NCBI RefSeq assembly: GCF_900100315.1 | Contig: NZ_FNFF01000001.1 | Coordinates: forward strand, 558,001 to 622,000 | Origin: Streptomyces indicus | GTDB taxonomy: Bacteria; Actinomycetota; Actinomycetes; Streptomycetales; Streptomycetaceae | Direction: 5' to 3' | DNA length: 64,000 nucleotides | In this document: positions 45,203 through 53,147 of the stretch, in pieces | How the letters are laid out: each line of letters begins with the position of its first letter | How positions within the stretch are numbered: position 1 is the first letter of the stretch | Made by a program: the position numbers and the translations under genes | Notes under the pieces: model-generated | What the model was told of the DNA's origin: nothing | The model's database searches: none | What the model saw: the letters and a program-made list of their open reading frames with translations, nothing else

Positions 45203-46543
45203 GTGAGCAGTTGGGCCGGGCGGACCGCGACGGAGATCGCCGAGGCAGTGCGGGCCGGGAAGGTGACACCACGCGAAGTGGTGGCGGAGCACCTCGCGCG
45301 GATCGAGCTGCTCGACGCCCGCGTGGGCGCCTTCCGGCACGTGCGCGCCCGGGAGGCGCTCGCGGAGGCCGAGGCCCTGGCCGCGCGGTCGGATCTGGCG
45401 GGGCTCCCGCTTGCCGGGGTGCCCGTGGCCGTGAAGGACAATCTGCCCGTACGCGGAGAGTCCACCCGCAACGGGTCGGCGGCCACCCCCGACACCCCGG
45501 CCGCCGAGGACCACCCGACGGTGGCCCGGCTGCGTGCGGCGGGCGCGGTGGTCGTCGGCCTGACCAATGTGCCGGAGCTGTGTGTGTTCGGCACGACGGA
45601 CGGGGTGCATGGCACCGCCCGCAATCCCTGGGACACCTCGCGCACGGCGGGCGGCTCCTCGGGCGGCAGCGCGGCAGCGGTCGCGGCGGGGATGGTGCCG
45701 CTCGCCCTCGGCAACGACGGCATGGGCTCGCTGCGGATCCCGGCCGCGAACTGCGGCGTGGTCGGCTTCAAGCCCGGCGAGGGCGTCGTGCCGCGGGACC
45801 TGGGCGGCGGCTGGTTCGGCCTGTCCGAGAACGGCCCGCTGGCCACCACCGTCGCCGACACCCGTCTCCTGCTCGCGGTCCTGTCCGGCACCGAGCCCCA
45901 AACGCCCTCCGCGCAGGCCGAGTTGAGCATCGCGGTGTCGGTGCGCAGTCCGCTCGCGGGTGTGCCGGTGCTGCGGGCCTGGCGGACGGCCGCACAGGAG
46001 GCGGGCAAGGCGCTGGCGGGTGCCGGCCACCGCGTCGAGGCCGCGGATCCCCCGTATCCGCTCTGGCTCGGCACGTCGGCGCTCGCGCACTGGACGGCCG
46101 GCACCCACGTGGACGCGCGGGACCTGGACCGCACCCGACTGACCGCGCGCACCCGCCGACACGCGGCGCTCGGCGGGCGTTTCCTCGCCCGGGTCGAACG
46201 GGGCGAGGGCCGGGCCCGGCTGCGCACCCGCCTGGAGCCGTTCTTCGCACAGCACGACCTGCTGCTCACCCCGGCTCTCGCACGCCGCGGCCCGGCCGCC
46301 GCGCCCTGGCACGAGCGCGGCTGGCTGCGCAATCTGACCGCCAACACCCGCTACTCACCGTTCACCCCGGCCTGGAACCTCACGGGCTGGCCCGCCCTGT
46401 CGGTCCCCTTCGGGGTGCTGGCGACGGGCGCCCCCTGCGCGGTGCAGCTGGTGGGCGCGCCGGGCCGGGAGGAGCAACTCCTGGCGGCGGCCGCGGCGTT
46501 GGAGGCCGCACGGCCGTGGCGTCGGCATGCGCCTGCCGCCTGA
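45203..46543 (+). CDS. Amidase signature family enzyme
   Basis: 446 aa. Ser-cisSer-Lys triad visible: Lys in GVPVAVKDNLP, the Gly/Ser-rich loop GGSSGGSAAAVAAG with the cis-Ser, and the nucleophile Ser in NDGMGSLRIPAANCG, where the usual GGS is MGS. Hydrolyses an unknown amide; GatA is unlikely because no gatB/gatC lie nearby. GTG 45203 is chosen 6 nt after AGGGAG; TTG 45197 is in frame. Divergent from the SDR/AKR operon. Confidence 0.9.
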   Translation: MSSWAGRTATEIAEAVRAGKVTPREVVAEHLARIELLDARVGAFRHVRAREALAEAEALAARSDLAGLPLAGVPVAVKDNLPVRGESTRNGSAATPDTPAAEDHPTVARLRAAGAVVVGLTNVPELCVFGTTDGVHGTARNPWDTSRTAGGSSGGSAAAVAAGMVPLALGNDGMGSLRIPAANCGVVGFKPGEGVVPRDLGGGWFGLSENGPLATTVADTRLLLAVLSGTEPQTPSAQAELSIAVSVRSPLAGVPVLRAWRTAAQEAGKALAGAGHRVEAADPPYPLWLGTSALAHWTAGTHVDARDLDRTRLTARTRRHAALGGRFLARVERGEGRARLRTRLEPFFAQHDLLLTPALARRGPAAAPWHERGWLRNLTANTRYSPFTPAWNLTGWPALSVPFGVLATGAPCAVQLVGAPGREEQLLAAAAALEAARPWRRHAPAA

Positions 46544-46561
46544 CGCCGCACGGGGCGCGCC

Positions 46562-46885
46562 TGTGGGCCCCGGCCCCTGCCTCTGCGGGACCTCCTCCCC
46601 ACACTGCTCAAGGACTTCCGTGTCGAGGCACTCAGTGCCGAAGGCAAGGAGTGGGAGGTGATCGCCCGAACGAGCGACAACAGACGCCGGCGGATCGTCC
46701 ACGACCTGCCGCGGCCGGTGACCGCGAAGGCGCTGCGCCTCGTCGTGGAGGCCACGAACGGTGCGGCTTCGGCGCGGATCTTCGCCCTACGGGTCTACCG
46801 GGAAGGCGTACGGGCCCGTGGGGAGGGCGCGCGGGCCCACGGGGAAGGCTTGCGGCGGGCCCACGGGGAAGGCGTGCGCGGATGA
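46562..46885 (+). pseudogene. C-terminal remnant of an FAD-dependent oxidoreductase
   Basis: In the same frame as the amidase, directly after its stop, an open stretch encodes PLRDLLPTLLKDFRVEALSA, EWEVIARTSDNRRRRIVHDL and TAKALRLVVEATNGAASARIFALRVY. This looks like the discoidin-like C-terminal domain that follows the FAD domain in a common Streptomyces oxidoreductase family. No FAD domain is present. A start at GTG 46658 would give a 75-aa product. The end is a Gly/Glu/Arg repeat, and the TGA overlaps the ATG of the epimerase gene (ATGA). Could instead be a small expressed protein. Confidence 0.55.
46799..46882 (+). repeat. In-frame 21-24-bp tandem repeats ending the oxidoreductase remnant
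   Basis: Four units, about 46799-46819, 46820-46840, 46841-46864 and partial 46865-46882, encode REGVRAR, GEGARAH, GEGLRRAH and GEGVRG. The array ends at the ATGA overlap with the next gene. Confidence 0.85.
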
Positions 46886-47721
46886 GGGTCCTGGTGACCG
46901 GAGCCGCCGGGCGGATCGGCCGCGCCGTGCTCGCCCTCCTCGCCGAGGAGGGCTTCGAGGCCCATGCGCTGGTGCTGGAGGATCCGGGCGGTCCGGCAGC
47001 CCGGCGTGTGGTGCGGGGCGACGCTTGCGATCCGCAGGCCGTGGCCTCCGCGCTCGACGGCGTGGACGCGGTGATCCATCTCGCGGCGATCCCGACCCCC
47101 GAGCGGCACAGCCCGTACGAGGTGTTCGGCGCCAACTCGCTGGCCACGTTCACGGTCCTGGAGGAGGCGGGACGGGCCGGAGTGCGCCGTGCGGCGGTGG
47201 CCGGTTCCTGGGGTGCGACGGGGCTGCCGTGGACGGCCGATCCGGCGCCGCATCCGGCGTACGTGCCGGTGGACGCGCTACTGCCGGCGCAGGTGGCCGA
47301 TCCGTACGGGCTCGCCAAGCAGACCGACGAGCTGACCGCCGCGATGATGGCGCGCCGGCACGGGATGGGGGTGGTCTGTCTGCGCTACCCGTTCGTGGGC
47401 GGCTTCGAGGAGCGGCTGCTCGCCCATGCGGCCCGGCTCCGGGCCGATCCGGCGCTCGGCGCACGGGACTTGTGGACGCACCTGGAGGTACGGGAGGCGG
47501 CGCGGGCCGCGCTGCTCGCCCTGCGGGTGCCGGGTCCGGGCGCGCACACGGTGCACGTGTGCGCGCCCGAGACGCTGATGGACGTGCCGACGCGGGAGCT
47601 GCTGCGGCGCTTCCATCCGGACACCGAGGTGCGGCGGCCGCTGCCCGGCCGGAGTGCTCCGGTGGACCTCACGGCGGCCCGTGAGCTGCTCGGGTTCGAG
47701 GCCGAGTTCCTGGTGCCGTGA
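46882..47721 (+). CDS. NAD(P)-dependent sugar epimerase/dehydratase, extended SDR
   Basis: 279 aa. MRVLVTGAAGRIGRAVLALL is the nucleotide-binding loop, VIHLAAIPTPE the substrate strand, and YGLAK the catalytic Tyr/Lys. Short for the family, with a C-terminal substrate domain ending LGFEAEFLVP. ATG 46882 overlaps the TGA of the upstream remnant. In related Streptomyces loci such epimerases follow an FAD oxidoreductase gene (recalled), matching the remnant found here. Confidence 0.88.
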   Translation: MRVLVTGAAGRIGRAVLALLAEEGFEAHALVLEDPGGPAARRVVRGDACDPQAVASALDGVDAVIHLAAIPTPERHSPYEVFGANSLATFTVLEEAGRAGVRRAAVAGSWGATGLPWTADPAPHPAYVPVDALLPAQVADPYGLAKQTDELTAAMMARRHGMGVVCLRYPFVGGFEERLLAHAARLRADPALGARDLWTHLEVREAARAALLALRVPGPGAHTVHVCAPETLMDVPTRELLRRFHPDTEVRRPLPGRSAPVDLTAARELLGFEAEFLVP

Positions 47722-47805
47722 CGGGGCCGGAGTGCGGAGGCGCCGAGGGCCGAGGCGCCGAGGTGGGCGCCGCGGTCATGGCCTCCGGGCGAGCCCCGTC
47801 AGGAC

Positions 47806-47985
47806 TCAGTCGACGCTCGGCAGGATGTGGGGCTCGGCGAGGTCGTCCTCGTACCCCGCGAGGCGGATCGGCGCGGACCGCGCCCACACCTCGAGGCTGC
47901 CCAGCTGGTCCCCGCGCCGACGGCCGGCCCGGTCGCGCCGTTCCTTCGGGGCCAGTTGCTCACTCTTGGACTTGTCTGGTGTCAC
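47806..47985 (-). CDS. Small 59-aa hypothetical protein
   Basis: GTG 47985 with AAGGAG upstream. Basic N-terminal two thirds (SKSEQLAPKERRDRAGRRRG), then LGSLEVWARSAPIRLAGYED and an acidic end finishing ILPSVD. The frame extends upstream to 48069 without a ribosome site. I have the impression of similar small Streptomyces proteins ending EPHxLPSVD but cannot name a family. The leader-like basic part and distinct tail are compatible with a peptide precursor, but there is no modifying enzyme beside it. Confidence 0.6.
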   Translation of the reverse strand: MTPDKSKSEQLAPKERRDRAGRRRGDQLGSLEVWARSAPIRLAGYEDDLAEPHILPSVD

Positions 47986-48458
47986 CGCGCACTCCTTATG
48001 TGTCGGGTAACCCCCGGTCGCACCGTCACCGCCCCGCCGCCGGGGCGCCGCGGCCGCCCGGTGGGGCATCGCTCAGGCCAGTTCGGTCGCGGTGGCGCCG
48101 GTTCTCGTACGGGACGCAGCCGTGGTGACCGGCTTGTCCCAGGGCGGGCCAAGGGTGTTGGTGAACCCGTTGGGTGGCCCGCTGCCGCCCAGAGTACCCA
48201 TATGAGCGGACCCCCGCTCTATGGGGAGGCAAAATCTCCGTGCATGCCCTGGGAAAACGGCCCAAAACCTCTGTGGTGGTGGGTAATCCGACTGGATCCG
48301 GGCGCTCTCCGCAGGGGGCGACGGCCTTCACGGTAAGCGGAAGGGGGCGTTCGCTGCACGTGATTAATACGGCGTTGGCCTGACGGTCAGGCGGGCCTGT
48401 TCTCCTTCTCCTGCGTGGCACTTGGTGCCATCCGCCGAGGAACCGGAAGGAGCCGCAC
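47986..48458. other. 473-bp intergenic region upstream of the HD-domain gene
   Basis: No supported gene. The part from about 48190 to 48380 is less GC-rich than its surroundings and probably carries promoters. CCTGA-CGG-TCAGG (48379-48391) is a short inverted repeat 67 bp before the HD gene start. The ribosome site GGAAGGAG precedes ATG 48459. Confidence 0.45.
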
Positions 48459-49049
48459 ATGACGTCGCACGGCCCTCTGACCACGCACGACCCCTTGCCC
48501 TCGGGAGTGACGGTGCGCACGGTCGACGCGCTGATGGATCTGCTGCACGCCTGCCGCGGCACCTGGGACACCCCCGACCGCAGCGGCGATCCGGTCGATC
48601 TGCACGACCACGCGTTGCAGACCGCCGCGCTCCTGCGCCGCTCGCACCCGGCCGACAAGGAGCTCCAAGTGGCCGGGCTCGTGCACGACCTCGGGCATCT
48701 GCTGCGGCCGGGGGACGACGCGGCGCACGCCGAGCACGCGGCGGATGCCGTGCGCGGGCTGCTCGGGCACCGGGTCGCCGGCCTCGTCCGCCTCCATGTC
48801 GCGGCCAAGCGCTACCTGGCGGCGACGGAACCGGGACGGCCGCTGTCCGCACAGAGCGCTCTGACGCTGGGGGTGCAGGGCGGCCCGATGTCGTACGAGG
48901 AGATCGCGGCCTTCGCCGCCGACCCGTACGCGCAGGACGCGCTCACGCTGCGGCAGGCCGACGACGCGGGGAAGGTCGTGGGCCTGGACGCCGGAGTGAT
49001 GGAGGACTGGCGGCCGGTGCTCGAGCTGGTGGCCGCGGCGGCACGGTAG
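48459..49049 (+). CDS. HD-domain protein of the PhnZ-like type
   Basis: 196 aa. Metal-ligand pattern: DLHDHALQTA (His), VAGLVHDLGHLL (HD pair and following His), a His in AHAEHA, and LHVAAKRYL. The HVxAKRYL element and overall spacing resemble the PhnZ/TmpB oxygenase subgroup of HD proteins rather than ordinary phosphohydrolases. PhnZ cleaves the C-P bond of 2-amino-1-hydroxyethylphosphonate with a di-iron centre. No phosphonate partner enzyme is adjacent, so substrate is unassigned. Next gene downstream is an SDR 111 bp away. Confidence 0.82.
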   Translation: MTSHGPLTTHDPLPSGVTVRTVDALMDLLHACRGTWDTPDRSGDPVDLHDHALQTAALLRRSHPADKELQVAGLVHDLGHLLRPGDDAAHAEHAADAVRGLLGHRVAGLVRLHVAAKRYLAATEPGRPLSAQSALTLGVQGGPMSYEEIAAFAADPYAQDALTLRQADDAGKVVGLDAGVMEDWRPVLELVAAAAR

Positions 49050-49160
49050 TGGAGGGGCGGGGACAGCCCGCGGAATGCGGTCAAGGCCGGGGACGGCGCG
49101 CCGGGCATCCGGTGGCGCTCGGGGCTCCCCTTTGACGGTCCGTCATGTCACCGTACGCGG

Positions 49161-49988
49161 ATGACAACTGGAGCAGCGGAGCGTGAACTCGGCGGCAGGG
49201 CCGCCCTGGTGACCGGCGCGACCCGCGGGATCGGTCTGGCCGTCGCGCACCGGCTCGGTGCGGCCGGGGCGGCCGTGGGCGTCACCGGGCGCGATCCCGA
49301 GGGGGTCCGGCGGGCGGTCGCCGCGCTGGAGAAGTCCGGGATGCGGGCGTTCGGCTGCGCGGGGGACGTGGCCGATCCCTCGCAACTCGACACATGCGTA
49401 CGGGAGTTCCTGCGGGAGTTCGGCCGACTCGACATCCTCGTCAACAACGCCGCCACCAACCGTCCGTACGGCCCACTCATGGAGGCCGACCCCGAGGACT
49501 GGGCCGCGGCCTTCGCCACCAACGTCGAAGCGCCGCTGCGGCTCGTGCAGGCGGCGTGGCGCGCCTGGATGCGCGAGCACGGGGGCGCCGTGGTGAACAT
49601 CTGCACCGAGGGCACCCACGGCGTGGGCCCGAACGTCGGCGCGTACGGCACCAGCAAGGCCGCCCTGCTGCATCTGACCCGTCAGCTGGCGGGCGAACTC
49701 GCCCCGCGGGTCAGGGTGAACGCCGTCTCGCCGGGCCTGGTCCGCACGGAGATGGCGCGGTTCGTGTGGGAGGGCGCGGAGCAGCGCATCGCCGAGGGTC
49801 TGCCGCTCGGCCGGATCGGCGAGCCCGAGGACATCGCCGACGCGGTGGCCTGGCTGGTCTCGGACGCGGCGCGCTGGGTGACCGGCGCGGATCTGCTCGT
49901 GGACGGCGGGACGCGGGTACGGGCCGCGGCAGGCTCGACGGCCGGGTACGCCGTGCACGAGCAGCTGCGGGCGGCGGGGAGTCCGTGA
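49161..49988 (+). CDS. Short-chain dehydrogenase/reductase
   Basis: 275 aa. TGATRGIGLAVA loop, NNAATN, YGTSK catalytic Tyr/Lys, LLVDGGTRV near the end. At the usual catalytic Ser position (13 residues before Tyr) the sequence ICTEGTHG offers Thr. FabG-like in length plus about 25 extra C-terminal residues. ATG 49161 lacks a strong ribosome site. The stop codon lies in the loop of a terminator hairpin. Confidence 0.9.
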   Translation: MTTGAAERELGGRAALVTGATRGIGLAVAHRLGAAGAAVGVTGRDPEGVRRAVAALEKSGMRAFGCAGDVADPSQLDTCVREFLREFGRLDILVNNAATNRPYGPLMEADPEDWAAAFATNVEAPLRLVQAAWRAWMREHGGAVVNICTEGTHGVGPNVGAYGTSKAALLHLTRQLAGELAPRVRVNAVSPGLVRTEMARFVWEGAEQRIAEGLPLGRIGEPEDIADAVAWLVSDAARWVTGADLLVDGGTRVRAAAGSTAGYAVHEQLRAAGSP

Positions 49989-49999
49989 CCGGACTCCCC
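49976..49999. terminator. Compact terminator with the SDR stop codon in its loop
   Basis: 10-bp perfect stem GGGGAGTCCG / CGGACTCCCC (49976-49985, 49990-49999) with loop TGAC; TGA 49986-49988 is the SDR stop. Serves the convergent gene ending at 50008 as well. Confidence 0.65.
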
Positions 50000-50007
50000 G
50001 GCGCCGG

Positions 50008-51516
50008 CTACCACTTGCCGGGTGCGTAGTCCTTCAGGAAGACGCCGTACAGGTCCTCGCCGGCCTCGCCGCGCACTACCGGGTCGTACACGCGGGCCGC
50101 ACCGTCGACCAGGTCGAGGGGGGCGTGGAAGCCCTCCTCGGCGAGGCGGAGCTTGTCGTAGTGCGGGCGCTCGTCGGTGATCCAGCCGGTGTCGACGGAG
50201 GTCATGAGGATGCCGTCGGTCTGGAACATCTCCTGGGCGCTGGTGCGCGTGACCATGTTCATCGCGGCCTTGGCGGCGTTGGTGTTGGGGTGGCCCGCGC
50301 CCTTGTAGCCGCGGTTGAACACCCCTTCCATCGCCGAGACGTTGACGACGTAGGCGCGTCCCGAAGCGGCCTTGCGCGCGGCCTCGGCCATCGAGGCGCG
50401 CAGCTTGCTGATGAGGATGAAGGGCGCGGTGTAGTTGCACAGCTGGGTCTCGAGCAGCTCCACCGGGGAGATCTGCTCGATGGACTGCACCCAGGTGTTG
50501 GTGTGCACCACGTCGGGGACGAGGCCGCCCGCGTCGATGGCGGTGCCGTCGCGGTGCTTCTCGATGCTGGCGTGCCCGCCGACCAGCGCGAGGTCGGCGA
50601 CCTGCTGCGCGTCCATGCCGGAGATCCCGGCGGGCAGGGCCTGGATGCCGTCCACGGCACCGGAGTTGAAGGCGCCGATCACGCTGTGCGGGGGCAGCTC
50701 GCCGGCGGGCAGCGGCGCGCTCTCGCCGTCGACGAGGGCGGCGTAGGCGGAGGGCAGCCGGCGCACGGTCTGCGTGGCGTTGTTGATCAGGATGTCCAGC
50801 GGTCCGGCCTCGGCGACCTGGTCGGCGAGCGCGACGGCCTGCGCCGGGTCGCGCAGGTCGATGCCGACGACCTCCAGGCGGTGGATCCAGTCCGCGGAGT
50901 CCTCCATCGCCTTGAAGCGGCGGATGGCGTCCTTGGGGAAGCGCGTGGTGATCGTGGTGTGCGCGCCGTCGCGCAGCAGGCGCAGCGCGATGTACATGCC
51001 GATCTTCGCGCGGCCGCCGGTGAGCAGGGCGCGCTTGCCGGTCAGGTCGGCGCGGGCGTCGCGCTTGGCGCGGTTCTCGGCGGCGCACTTCTGGCAGAGC
51101 TGGTGGTAGAAGGCGTCGACCTCGACGTACCGCGCCTTGCAGACGTAGCAGGAGCGCGGCCGCTGGAGTATGCCGGCGATCTCACCGGCGGCGGAGGAGC
51201 TCGGCAGCAGGCCCTGGGTCTCGTCGTCGATGCGCTCGGCGGAGCCGGTGGCCGTGGCGTGCGTGACCTGGCGGTCGTGCGCGGTCTTCGCGGCCCGGCG
51301 CTCCTGGCGGCGGCGCTGCTTGACCGTGCGGTAGATGCCGGCGGTGGCGCGGCGTACGGCGATCGCGTCGGGGTGGTCGACCTCGAGCTTGTCGAGCTCG
51401 TCGAGGACCGCGAGGCAGACGGCGAGCCGCTCGGGGTCGATGCCGGGTCCGAAGTTCTGGGGCTCCTGGCCCTCGGTGAGCTCCTGGCCCTCCGTGCTCT
51501 CGCTGGTCACGCTCAT
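50008..51516 (-). CDS. Long SDR with N-terminal four-cysteine zinc-binding region
   Basis: 502 aa. Acidic N-terminus with an EGQELTEGQE repeat, a helical region, then CYVCKARYVEVDAFYHQLCQKC (CxxC-x13-CxxC, likely zinc), then an SDR domain from about 185: KRALLTGGRAKIGMYIALRLL, NNATQTVRR, VNVSAMEGVF and a GHPNTNAAKAAMN catalytic region where Asn-Thr-Asn replaces the usual Tyr. ATG 51516 (MSVTSEST). Substrate unknown; the fused Cys4 module is unusual for an SDR. Confidence 0.85.
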   Translation of the reverse strand: MSVTSESTEGQELTEGQEPQNFGPGIDPERLAVCLAVLDELDKLEVDHPDAIAVRRATAGIYRTVKQRRRQERRAAKTAHDRQVTHATATGSAERIDDETQGLLPSSSAAGEIAGILQRPRSCYVCKARYVEVDAFYHQLCQKCAAENRAKRDARADLTGKRALLTGGRAKIGMYIALRLLRDGAHTTITTRFPKDAIRRFKAMEDSADWIHRLEVVGIDLRDPAQAVALADQVAEAGPLDILINNATQTVRRLPSAYAALVDGESAPLPAGELPPHSVIGAFNSGAVDGIQALPAGISGMDAQQVADLALVGGHASIEKHRDGTAIDAGGLVPDVVHTNTWVQSIEQISPVELLETQLCNYTAPFILISKLRASMAEAARKAASGRAYVVNVSAMEGVFNRGYKGAGHPNTNAAKAAMNMVTRTSAQEMFQTDGILMTSVDTGWITDERPHYDKLRLAEEGFHAPLDLVDGAARVYDPVVRGEAGEDLYGVFLKDYAPGKW

Positions 51517-51671
51517 CGCCGTTGTTTTCCTCGTACGGGTGCGGGCGCGCCGGCGCCGGTCAGATTCCAAAGAGTGGATTTTACGGAGCCGGGGTGCCGG
51601 TTTCCAAACCGTTCCCCTCGGGCCTGACCGGGCGCACTTGGCGCCGTACGCAGCGTGACGGGCGTGCGGTG

Positions 51672-53009
51672 TCAGACCCCGGCCGCGGTCGCCACCTCAT
51701 GGAGCTCCCGGGTCAGCGCGTCCGCGAGGCGGTCCAGGTCGGGGACGGCCTCCGCGTCCGCCACCAGGCCGTAGTGGACCCGTCCGCGGTAGGTCGAGAC
51801 GGCTACGGCGAGTGAGTGGCCCTGGGCGAGCGGCGCGAAGGGGTAGACCTCGGCCAGCGGGCAGCCGGCCAGGCGCAGGCCCAGGCTGGGCAGCGGCACG
51901 CTGGTGACCAGGATGTCGAACAGCAGGCGGGCGGCCTGGGCCACGACGGGGCCGCCGAGGCGGTGGCCGAGCGGCGGCACGTGGTCGGCGAGGAGCGCGA
52001 CGGCGCCCGCGCCCCGGTGCGCGCCGTCGTCCTTGTTGCGGTCCATGTCGGCGCGGACGGTGCGCAGGCGGGTGAGCGGGTCCGCCTCGTCGACGGGGAG
52101 GCGGATCAGGTAGCCGGAGAGCCGGTTGCCCTGGGGCTGGCGGGCGCGGGGGCGGCGGCGCGAGACGGGTATCAGGGCGCGGGGGCGGACCTCGTCGGCC
52201 GGCTCGCCGCGTTCGGCGAGCCAGCGCCGCAGGGCGCCGGCGACGAGGGCGATCAGGACGTCGTTGACCGTGCCGCCCGTCGTCTTGCGGATGCGCTGGA
52301 CCTCGTCCAGGTCGAGGACGACGCCTGCGGTGCGGCGGCTGCCGGTCGGGAGGGCGGTGAGCGCCGGTGAGGAGTGCACGGGCCAGGTCGCGCGGGCCAC
52401 GGAGGCGCCGATGTCGAGGGCCTGGCCGAGGGCGCCGAGCCGTGCGCGGACGGCGCCGGGCAGGTGTTGCGGGCGGGGCAGCCAGGACAGGAGGCCGTGT
52501 TCGGGCGCGGGCTCGGAGGGCCGGTGGGCGCGGGCGGCGAGGTCCGGCTGCGGGTCCATCACCCCGGCCGCCAGGGTCAGCGCGCGCAGCCCGTCGGCCA
52601 GGGCGTGGTGGAACTTGAAGAGCACCGCGAAGGTGGCGCCGTCGGCGCCGGGCAGAACGTGTGCCTCCCAGGGCGGGCGCGCGCGGTCCAGGGGCCGCTC
52701 CATGAGCGCGCCGGCCGCGGCGTGGAAGTCGACGGTGGCGGCGGCGAGCCGGACGTGGTCGGCAGGGTCGAAGGCGGGTGCCGGTTCGCGCACCGCTCCC
52801 CCGGCCCCGTACCAGACGTCCCTGATCCGCATCCCGAGACCGGGGACGCGGGGCGCGCGGGCGGTGAGGAGGTCGGCGGCGTGCTGCGCGGCGCCGGCCG
52901 AGTCGGCGGTGAAGAGGCCCAAGGCGCCCAGGTGCATGGGGTGTTCGTCGGACTCGATGTTCCAGAAGGCCAGGTCGAGGGGGGCGAGCGGATCGGTGTG
53001 GGTAGCCAT
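51672..53009 (-). CDS. Wax ester synthase/diacylglycerol acyltransferase (WS/DGAT)
   Basis: 445 aa. Active-site HHxxxDG is FKFHHALADGLRAL; PLDLAFWNIE near the N-terminus and GTVNDVLIALVAGALRRWL plus the PxSxR-like ALIPVSRRR are family blocks. Transfers acyl groups from acyl-CoA to diacylglycerol or fatty alcohol at storage-lipid bodies; Streptomyces accumulate triacylglycerol. ATG 53009 (MATHTDPLAPLD). Palindrome 53044-53060 lies 35 bp upstream. Confidence 0.93.
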   Translation of the reverse strand: MATHTDPLAPLDLAFWNIESDEHPMHLGALGLFTADSAGAAQHAADLLTARAPRVPGLGMRIRDVWYGAGGAVREPAPAFDPADHVRLAAATVDFHAAAGALMERPLDRARPPWEAHVLPGADGATFAVLFKFHHALADGLRALTLAAGVMDPQPDLAARAHRPSEPAPEHGLLSWLPRPQHLPGAVRARLGALGQALDIGASVARATWPVHSSPALTALPTGSRRTAGVVLDLDEVQRIRKTTGGTVNDVLIALVAGALRRWLAERGEPADEVRPRALIPVSRRRPRARQPQGNRLSGYLIRLPVDEADPLTRLRTVRADMDRNKDDGAHRGAGAVALLADHVPPLGHRLGGPVVAQAARLLFDILVTSVPLPSLGLRLAGCPLAEVYPFAPLAQGHSLAVAVSTYRGRVHYGLVADAEAVPDLDRLADALTRELHEVATAAGV

Positions 53010-53043
53010 GCCCAGCTCTCGCGTCGACGACGGGGAGCCAGCA

Positions 53044-53060
53044 GTCAACAACCTGTTGAC
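53044..53060. promoter_or_regulatory. Candidate operator of the WS/DGAT gene
   Basis: Perfect interrupted palindrome GTCAACA-ACC-TGTTGAC, 35 bp upstream of the WS/DGAT start on the minus strand; size and form suit a TetR/GntR-type dimer. No such regulator gene is adjacent. Confidence 0.5.
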
Positions 53061-53147
53061 GACTACGGTCAAGCACGTCCGGAATACGGAACGTTACGAG
53101 CACGTCAATTCTCGTGGCACCGATCCCCCGCCCCCACTCGGGTCACC

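Noticed and set aside
44635..47721. 1028-aa plus-strand ORF
   Set aside because: Runs out of frame through the amidase; only the last 280 codons (from ATG 46882) are the epimerase.
47986..48458. Minus-strand ORFs in the gap upstream of the HD gene
   Set aside because: Arg/Ser-rich frames with no ribosome site and no plausible domain; region is less GC-rich and looks regulatory.
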